This document shows, one piece after another, positions 59,648-64,000 of a stretch of 64,000 nt of DNA. Made by a program: the position numbers and the translations under genes. Numbering within the stretch: the first letter of the stretch is position 1; every line of letters starts with the position of its first letter. Source of the stretch: JAEXNA01 sp041676625. GTDB lineage: Bacteria; Vulcanimicrobiota; Xenobia; Xenobiales; JADMJV01. The stretch lies in the NCBI GenBank assembly GCA_041676625.1, contig JBAYRN010000008.1, positions 10,809 to 74,808 of the forward strand. The letters run 5' to 3'. The notes under the pieces were generated by a model. That model had not been told where the DNA came from. It saw only the letters and a program-made list of their open reading frames with translations, and ran no database searches.

Positions 59648-60471
59648 AACGACTCCTTGTTTTCTACTTCAACATCCACCAAGAAACTTTGGGTGCCTTC
59701 GGCTGAGTCTACGATCAGTACCCCCTCCAGCCGGTCCGGCTTGTCCGGATTGACGGCGGCCGGGGTGAGCTGGATGTCCAGTTTGCCGGAATTCACTTCA
59801 AAGAACTGCTCGGCCCCGTTCTCGATGATCAACTCCTGGATCGGCACGAACCAAAGCTTTTCGATTTCGCCCAATTCCCAGTTTGACTGCAGGGCGATGG
59901 CTTGGCCGTCCCAGTGGGCTGCGAGGCCCGCGAGACCGGGCTGGGGAAGCCGGGAGAGGGCTCCCTGGATGGCTGAAAGGCTCGGCCCCTCCAGGGGTTG
60001 TTCGGCGATCTCGAGTTTGAGAGAGAGCTCGGCACTACCAGGGATGCAAGCCTCTTTGCAAGCCAGCCACTCCACCCTGGCCGAGAGGTCTACCTCGCCG
60101 GGAGTGGCCGAATCCGGCACTTTCAGCCGGGAGAGCACGAACTCTTCTCGCTCGTAGACGAAGCTCACCAGACCTTCACTCTGGTACCGTTCCGGATACG
60201 GCCAGCGGAGTTCGCCCACTTCATACCCGGTGGGAAGTGTCCATTCCACGGTGGTGGGAAGACCGGTGTCGCCCGGATTCTTCCAGTAGGTGTGCCATTG
60301 CTCATCGGCTTTTATTCGAATGGCCAGCCAGGTCTCATCGCCGGGGGCAAGCTTGAGGTGGCTGGCCAGTAGCTCCACCTCGACCTGTCCTTCTCTGACC
60401 GTCTCGCCCATGGCGGGAAGTGCCAGCAGGAGCAGAAGGCCGAGGCGGGCCGCGAACAGCAAAGTTTTCAT
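59644..60471 (-). CDS. DsbD N-terminal-domain-like secreted protein
   Basis: 275 residues. Signal MKTLLFAARLGLLLLLALPAMG, then a beta-sandwich like the DsbD N-terminal (DUF11412-type) domain: WHTYWKNPGDTGLPTTVEW and VEWLACKEACIPGSAEL, with two Cys as in the DsbD-N CxxxxC pair. No membrane part, so a free periplasmic thiol carrier, partner of the redoxin. Confidence 0.82.
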   Translation of the reverse strand: MKTLLFAARLGLLLLLALPAMGETVREGQVEVELLASHLKLAPGDETWLAIRIKADEQWHTYWKNPGDTGLPTTVEWTLPTGYEVGELRWPYPERYQSEGLVSFVYEREEFVLSRLKVPDSATPGEVDLSARVEWLACKEACIPGSAELSLKLEIAEQPLEGPSLSAIQGALSRLPQPGLAGLAAHWDGQAIALQSNWELGEIEKLWFVPIQELIIENGAEQFFEVNSGKLDIQLTPAAVNPDKPDRLEGVLIVDSAEGTQSFLVDVEVENKESL

Positions 60472-60515
60472 CCCGACTTCAACACCCGGAGGTTGGAAAA
60501 GTTTCGGAGTGCACC

Positions 60516-61085
60516 TCAACGCTGTTGGGGAGGCAAAGGAGTATTGCGCCGGACATCTTCCGGCTCTCGCTTGATGTCGAGTTCGGTGTAGTAGGTCCCC
60601 AGCAGATAGTCGGCCAGAGGAAAGACCACGTTGTAATTGATGGTGGCTTTGTTGTGGTGCAGGCGGTGATGCTCGGAAAGGTACTGAAACCAGCGGGAGT
60701 TTCGAAAGATGAACTCGTCGGGGCAGTGCATGTACCAGTGCAGCATCTCATAGGCGATCACGTAGACCGCGGTGCCCATGGCCACCCCGACCCCCGAGGC
60801 CAGACCAAAGAAGCGATAGGCCGCAAAGAAAAGCGGCGCGTGCAGGATCCAAAGGGCCGGCATAAAGGAGGTCTCAAAGAGATGGTACTCCTTGAGTTCG
60901 TCGTCCTTGGCATAATACTTACCCGGTGCCATGCGCTCGGCGTGATGCTCCACGGCGTGCCGCAGGTGGGGTGTCTTCATCCACTGGACGGAGTGCATGA
61001 GGTCCTTGTGGACAAACCACTCGATGAGGCTGCCCAGGCAGAACGCGAACAGAAAAGATATCAAGAAGATCAGGATGCTTAGCAT
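60516..61085 (-). CDS. Fatty-acid/carotenoid-hydroxylase-like membrane protein
   Basis: 189 residues from ATG 61085. His-rich di-iron membrane oxygenase pattern: EWFVHKDLMH, HAVEHHAERM, HWYMH and SEHHRLHHNKATINYNV. Two or three hydrophobic helices. Resembles beta-carotene hydroxylase or fatty-acid hydroxylase; substrate not clear. Lies 23 nt after dapE. Confidence 0.85.
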   Translation of the reverse strand: MLSILIFLISFLFAFCLGSLIEWFVHKDLMHSVQWMKTPHLRHAVEHHAERMAPGKYYAKDDELKEYHLFETSFMPALWILHAPLFFAAYRFFGLASGVGVAMGTAVYVIAYEMLHWYMHCPDEFIFRNSRWFQYLSEHHRLHHNKATINYNVVFPLADYLLGTYYTELDIKREPEDVRRNTPLPPQQR

Positions 61086-61108
61086 TTCTGGCTCACTATA
61101 GTCCCGGG

Positions 61109-62152
61109 TCAACCGTTGATCAAGTGTAATAATTCCTGGTAGCAGAAGAGTAGCCCCTCCTCGGGACACCACTCATCGGGCTGGTGGGCTTGTGCGGGAT
61201 CTCCGGGACCGAAGTTGACGGCCGGGAAGCCCAGGGCGGTCAGTTGGGCCACATCGGTCCAAGCCTGCTTGGGTGCCACCGTCAGTCCGCGGGCCAGGAT
61301 CCAGGGGGCAAGACCAGGGTCCTGGTGGCAGACCTGACCCGCCGGAGCCATGTCTTTGAGCTCCACCACAACCTTCTCTCCGGCTTGCCTTCTGACTTCA
61401 TTGATCAACACTTCGGGGTCCTGGCCGGGGGCGAAGCGGCCGTTGAGGTTTAGGGTGACTTCCCCTGGAACCGCGTTGGACAGGGCGTGGGTCTGGAGAA
61501 TGGTGGGGGTGATGACCTGCCGAAAGGTCTGGCCGTGGACCACGATTTCCTGGGCTTCTCGTTGGGATAGGTACTGCAGAAGGGGGGCGGCCAGATAGAG
61601 CGCGTTTTCGCCCTGCCACGGTCGAGCGGCGTGGGCCCTCTTGCCGGTGAACGTGACCCCCAGGTGAAAAGAGCCCACGCACCCCACCTGGATCTCGCCG
61701 CTGGTGGGCTCCAGCACGATGGTAGGCACCCTGGGGAGGGCCGGAATCGACTCCAGGAGAGGGCGCAGGCCGTTTTCTACTATGGGGCCCTCTTCTCGGT
61801 CGTAGAAGAGGTAGCCCACGGGAGCTTCCGGGTGGCTCTCCAGGATCTCGAGCATGACCGCCAGTCCCGCCTTCATGTCGCTGGTGCCACAGCCGTAGAT
61901 ACGACCGTTTTCCCGTTTGCGGGTCTGCCGGGGGGAAGGGGGCACGGTGTCCAGATGCCCGGCCAGCAGTAGCTTCGGAGAAGTCCGGGGCAGAGCCACG
62001 ATCCCGTCTCGCCAACGGTGGAGTTCCAGTCCACTTGGACTCAGGCGTTGCTCCAGGCTGTCGGCCAGGGCTTTCTCCTCCCGGGTCACGCTGGGCTGGT
62101 CCACGAACCACTCCAACTTTTCCACCAGTTGTTCTAAGACGGCCTCAGACAC
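61109..62152 (-). CDS. dapE: Succinyl-diaminopimelate desuccinylase
   Basis: 347 residues, M20 metallopeptidase family. Cleaves succinyl-DAP in lysine and peptidoglycan synthesis. LLLAGHLDTVPPSPRQ (His, Asp metal ligands), YGCGTSDMKAGLAVML, DREEGPIVENGL (Glu), LEPTSGEIQVGCVGSF and FGPGDPAQAHQPDEW. GTG start overlaps the dapD stop by 8 nt. Confidence 0.93.
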   Translation of the reverse strand: MSEAVLEQLVEKLEWFVDQPSVTREEKALADSLEQRLSPSGLELHRWRDGIVALPRTSPKLLLAGHLDTVPPSPRQTRKRENGRIYGCGTSDMKAGLAVMLEILESHPEAPVGYLFYDREEGPIVENGLRPLLESIPALPRVPTIVLEPTSGEIQVGCVGSFHLGVTFTGKRAHAARPWQGENALYLAAPLLQYLSQREAQEIVVHGQTFRQVITPTILQTHALSNAVPGEVTLNLNGRFAPGQDPEVLINEVRRQAGEKVVVELKDMAPAGQVCHQDPGLAPWILARGLTVAPKQAWTDVAQLTALGFPAVNFGPGDPAQAHQPDEWCPEEGLLFCYQELLHLING

Positions 62153-62960
62153 TCAGAGCAAACTCCCGGAGCACCGAATTGAGCGAGGTCTTGCGGTCGG
62201 TGGACTCCTTGCGGTATCCGATCAAGAGTGCGCAGGGGGTGCCGAAAGTACCGGCTGGAAACTGCTTGGGCATGGTGCCGGGGATCACCACGGCCCGAGG
62301 TGGAACAGCCCCTTTGCTGATCACTGGTTCGGAGCCGGTGACGTCTACGATGGGGGTGCTGGCGGTCAGCACCACGTTGGCACCTAAGACGGCCTCGCTT
62401 CCCACCCGGCAACCTTCCACCACGATGCAACGCGAGCCCACGAAGGCTCCGTCTTCAATGATGACCGGATTGGCGGAGGGGGGCTCCAGCACGCCGCCGA
62501 TACCCACCCCACCGGAGAGGTGCACGCCCTCTCCGATCTGGGCGCAGGAACCCACCGTGGCCCAGGTGTCCACCATGCTGTTGGCACCTACGTAGGCTCC
62601 GATGTTGACGTAGCCCGGCATGAGGACACAGCCCGGTTCCAGGAACGAGCCGTAGCGGGCGGTGCCGGGGGGGACCACGCGCACCTTCTGAGCTGCCAGA
62701 TCTCTTTTCAGGGGGATCTTGTCGTAGAACTCAAAGGGTCCGAGTTCCATGGTCTCCATCTGAGCGGTCCGAAAATAGAGTAGGATGGCTTGCTTGATCC
62801 AGGCGTTGGTGTGCCAATCCGCTCCCACTTTTTCAGCCACCCGGATCTCCCCGCGATCCAGTCGAGCGATGGTGCCGGCAATGGCCTCCTTCACGCCACT
62901 CTCGTCGATCGAGAGTTCTCCCTCAAACGCTTTACCTATGATCTCTTCTGTGTTTGCCAT
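62145..62960 (-). CDS. dapD: Tetrahydrodipicolinate N-succinyltransferase
   Basis: 271 residues, left-handed beta-helix hexapeptide enzyme. Transfers succinyl from succinyl-CoA to tetrahydrodipicolinate. Signatures: RVVPPGTARYGSFLEPGCV, MPGYVNIGAYVGANSMVDT, ATVGSCAQIGEGVHLSGG, IIEDGAFVGSRCIVVEG. ATG at 62960 chosen over the longer frame. Coupled to dapE, one step later. Confidence 0.94.
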   Translation of the reverse strand: MANTEEIIGKAFEGELSIDESGVKEAIAGTIARLDRGEIRVAEKVGADWHTNAWIKQAILLYFRTAQMETMELGPFEFYDKIPLKRDLAAQKVRVVPPGTARYGSFLEPGCVLMPGYVNIGAYVGANSMVDTWATVGSCAQIGEGVHLSGGVGIGGVLEPPSANPVIIEDGAFVGSRCIVVEGCRVGSEAVLGANVVLTASTPIVDVTGSEPVISKGAVPPRAVVIPGTMPKQFPAGTFGTPCALLIGYRKESTDRKTSLNSVLREFALSV

Positions 62961-63049
62961 GGGCTGCGAGTTTGTGATCCCGTTCAGGGGCCCTGCTTTC
63001 TTCCGGTGGGCAACAGGCCCGGGCAAGCGGGGGCGAGAAGCTTGGGCGC

Positions 63050-64000
63050 GTGATCTGGATTTTCAAGCCCCCGCCGGACGCCACCCCTGTCCAGGGGACC
63101 GCTCAGGAGGTTCGTGCGGTCTACCGAAGCTGGCGCATGCGCCAGCTTTTTATCACCTTTTGGGCTTACGCCATCTACTACTTCGTTCGCAAGAATTTTT
63201 CCGTGGCCATGCCGTTGATGGAGAAAGAGTTGAATATCTCCAAGGCCAGCCTGGGAGGCTTTTTGACGGCTCACAGTTTGCTCTACGGATTCAGCAAGTT
63301 TGCCAACGGTTATGTGGCCGACCGCTCCAACGCTCGGACCTTCCTGGCCTTCGGGCTGTTTGCCTCGGCGCTTTTAAACTTTGGATTCGGATGGGTCAAC
63401 ACGGTGACCGCCATGGGCATCTTGTGGTGCCTGAACGGCTGGTTTCAGGGGATGGGTTTTCCGCCCTGCGCGCGAGTGCTGTCCCACTGGTTCGCGCCCT
63501 CCGAACGCGGAACCATGTGGGGCGTCTGGAACGCATCTCACATGGTGGGGGCGGCCGGAATCCTGGTCTGGGCCGGCTATCTAGGTGAGACGTACGGGTA
63601 CAAGGCCATCTTTTTTGCCCCCGGAGCGGTGGCTCTGGTGGCCGCGCTGGGGATCCTCGTTTTTATGAGGGACACGCCGGGGTCGGTGGGTCTGGGAGAG
63701 GTTGAGGAGCATTTCGGAGCCGAGAGCCGGAGGTCGAAGGAAAGTGAGAAAAGCACTCCGGAAAAAGAAGACCCCGAGTTTAAGCAGTTCTTGCGGGAGC
63801 GGGTTTTCGGAAACCCCTTCGTCTGGCTCATCTGCCTGGCCAATTTCTGCGTCTATACCGTACGCTACGGCTTTTTGGACTGGGCCCCCACCTTTTTAAA
63901 CGAGGTGAAAGGCTACCATCTGACCCACGCGGGGGGGTTGACCGCCGGGTTTGAACTGGCCGGACTGGTGGGCTCCTTGATCGCCGGGATCATCACCGAC
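63050..64000 (+). CDS. GlpT/UhpT-type MFS transporter, 5' part
   Basis: 317 codons from a GTG to the window end; the 3' part is missing. Organophosphate:Pi antiporter family: FITFWAYAIYYFVRKNFSVAM, GGFLTAHSLLYGFSKFANGYVADR and PPCARVLSHWFAPSERGTMWG. Seven or so helices seen, with a charged loop (SKESEKSTPEKEDP). Imports glycerol-3-phosphate, hexose-phosphate or a similar substrate. Divergent from dapD. Confidence 0.88.
   Translation, partial: MIWIFKPPPDATPVQGTAQEVRAVYRSWRMRQLFITFWAYAIYYFVRKNFSVAMPLMEKELNISKASLGGFLTAHSLLYGFSKFANGYVADRSNARTFLAFGLFASALLNFGFGWVNTVTAMGILWCLNGWFQGMGFPPCARVLSHWFAPSERGTMWGVWNASHMVGAAGILVWAGYLGETYGYKAIFFAPGAVALVAALGILVFMRDTPGSVGLGEVEEHFGAESRRSKESEKSTPEKEDPEFKQFLRERVFGNPFVWLICLANFCVYTVRYGFLDWAPTFLNEVKGYHLTHAGGLTAGFELAGLVGSLIAGIITD

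Noticed and set aside
1..64000. tRNA, rRNA and CRISPR arrays
   Set aside because: None was recognised by eye on either strand; short tRNAs could be missed without a covariance search.

Overview
The window is a gene-dense, GC-rich (roughly 60%) chromosomal segment from a diderm bacterium: it carries lipoprotein and Tat signal peptides, a type IV pilus-like pseudopilin set and a periplasmic nitrate reductase. One block (CvfB-like protein, Orn/Lys/Arg decarboxylase, R3H/AAA ATPase, tmk, holB, ricT) resembles the Firmicutes/cyanobacterial tmk-holB-yaaT neighbourhood. Several proteins have long Ser/Pro/Gln-rich N-termini. This suggests a deep Terrabacteria-type lineage (for example Eremiobacterota/Xenobia- or Armatimonadota-like), but the phylum is a guess. 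Many genes overlap by 4 nt (ATGA or GTGA), so operons are tightly coupled. About half a dozen transcription units without a Shine-Dalgarno have a -10 hexamer (TANNNT) exactly 6 nt before the start codon, implying leaderless mRNAs.

Layout. 1-977: 5' part of purA (minus). 1-9.9 kb: a disordered orphan protein, a YkgJ-type Cys-cluster protein with a Tat-exported esterase, a peptidoglycan-binding glucosaminidase-like protein, a DUF1501/DUF1800 pair, and a caspase/CHAT-like protein. 9.9-13.8 kb: ugd, an AAA ATPase and a TPR membrane protein. 13.8-15.3 kb: a small membrane protein and two PilZ-like paralogues. 15.5-18.1 kb: endonuclease I, SAM hydroxide adenosyltransferase, a Phd/VapC toxin-antitoxin pair and a 170-bp nested inverted repeat. 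18.1-24.4 kb: the housekeeping block above. 24.5-29.6 kb: an SDR, an HD-domain protein, a lipoprotein-like protein and a nuclease. 29.6-35.5 kb: an osmoadaptation island, ectR-ask-ectA-ectB-ectC with palindromic operator DNA, beside an MscS channel. 35.5-37.6 kb: an indoleamine-dioxygenase-like/cyclic-nucleotide-binding fusion. 37.7-40.8 kb: a P1B-4-type metal ATPase and a small membrane protein, flanked by a 49-bp direct repeat taken from the fusion gene's 3' end. 41.1-45.8 kb: two radical SAM proteins, a phytoene-desaturase-like flavoprotein and a nucleotidyltransferase. 45.8-52 kb: a pseudopilin cluster with a beta-propeller pseudopilin and an excisionase-type regulator. 52-59 kb: a nap operon in which an NrfC/NrfD-like module and two tetraheme cytochromes replace NapC/NapB, then a DUF2249 gene. 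59-64 kb: redoxin, DsbD-N-like, fatty-acid-hydroxylase-like, dapE, dapD, and the 5' part of a GlpT/UhpT-type transporter.

Regulation. Three FNR-type dyads (TGAT-N4-ATCA core) lie upstream of the nap operon, the DUF2249 gene and the metal ATPase. In each case the dyad end is exactly 22 nt from a -10-like hexamer, which is class II (-41.5) activator geometry. This points to a coherent anaerobic/nitrate regulon. The ectoine locus carries its own MarR regulator and a perfect 16-bp palindrome. The regulator that binds the FNR sites is not in the window.
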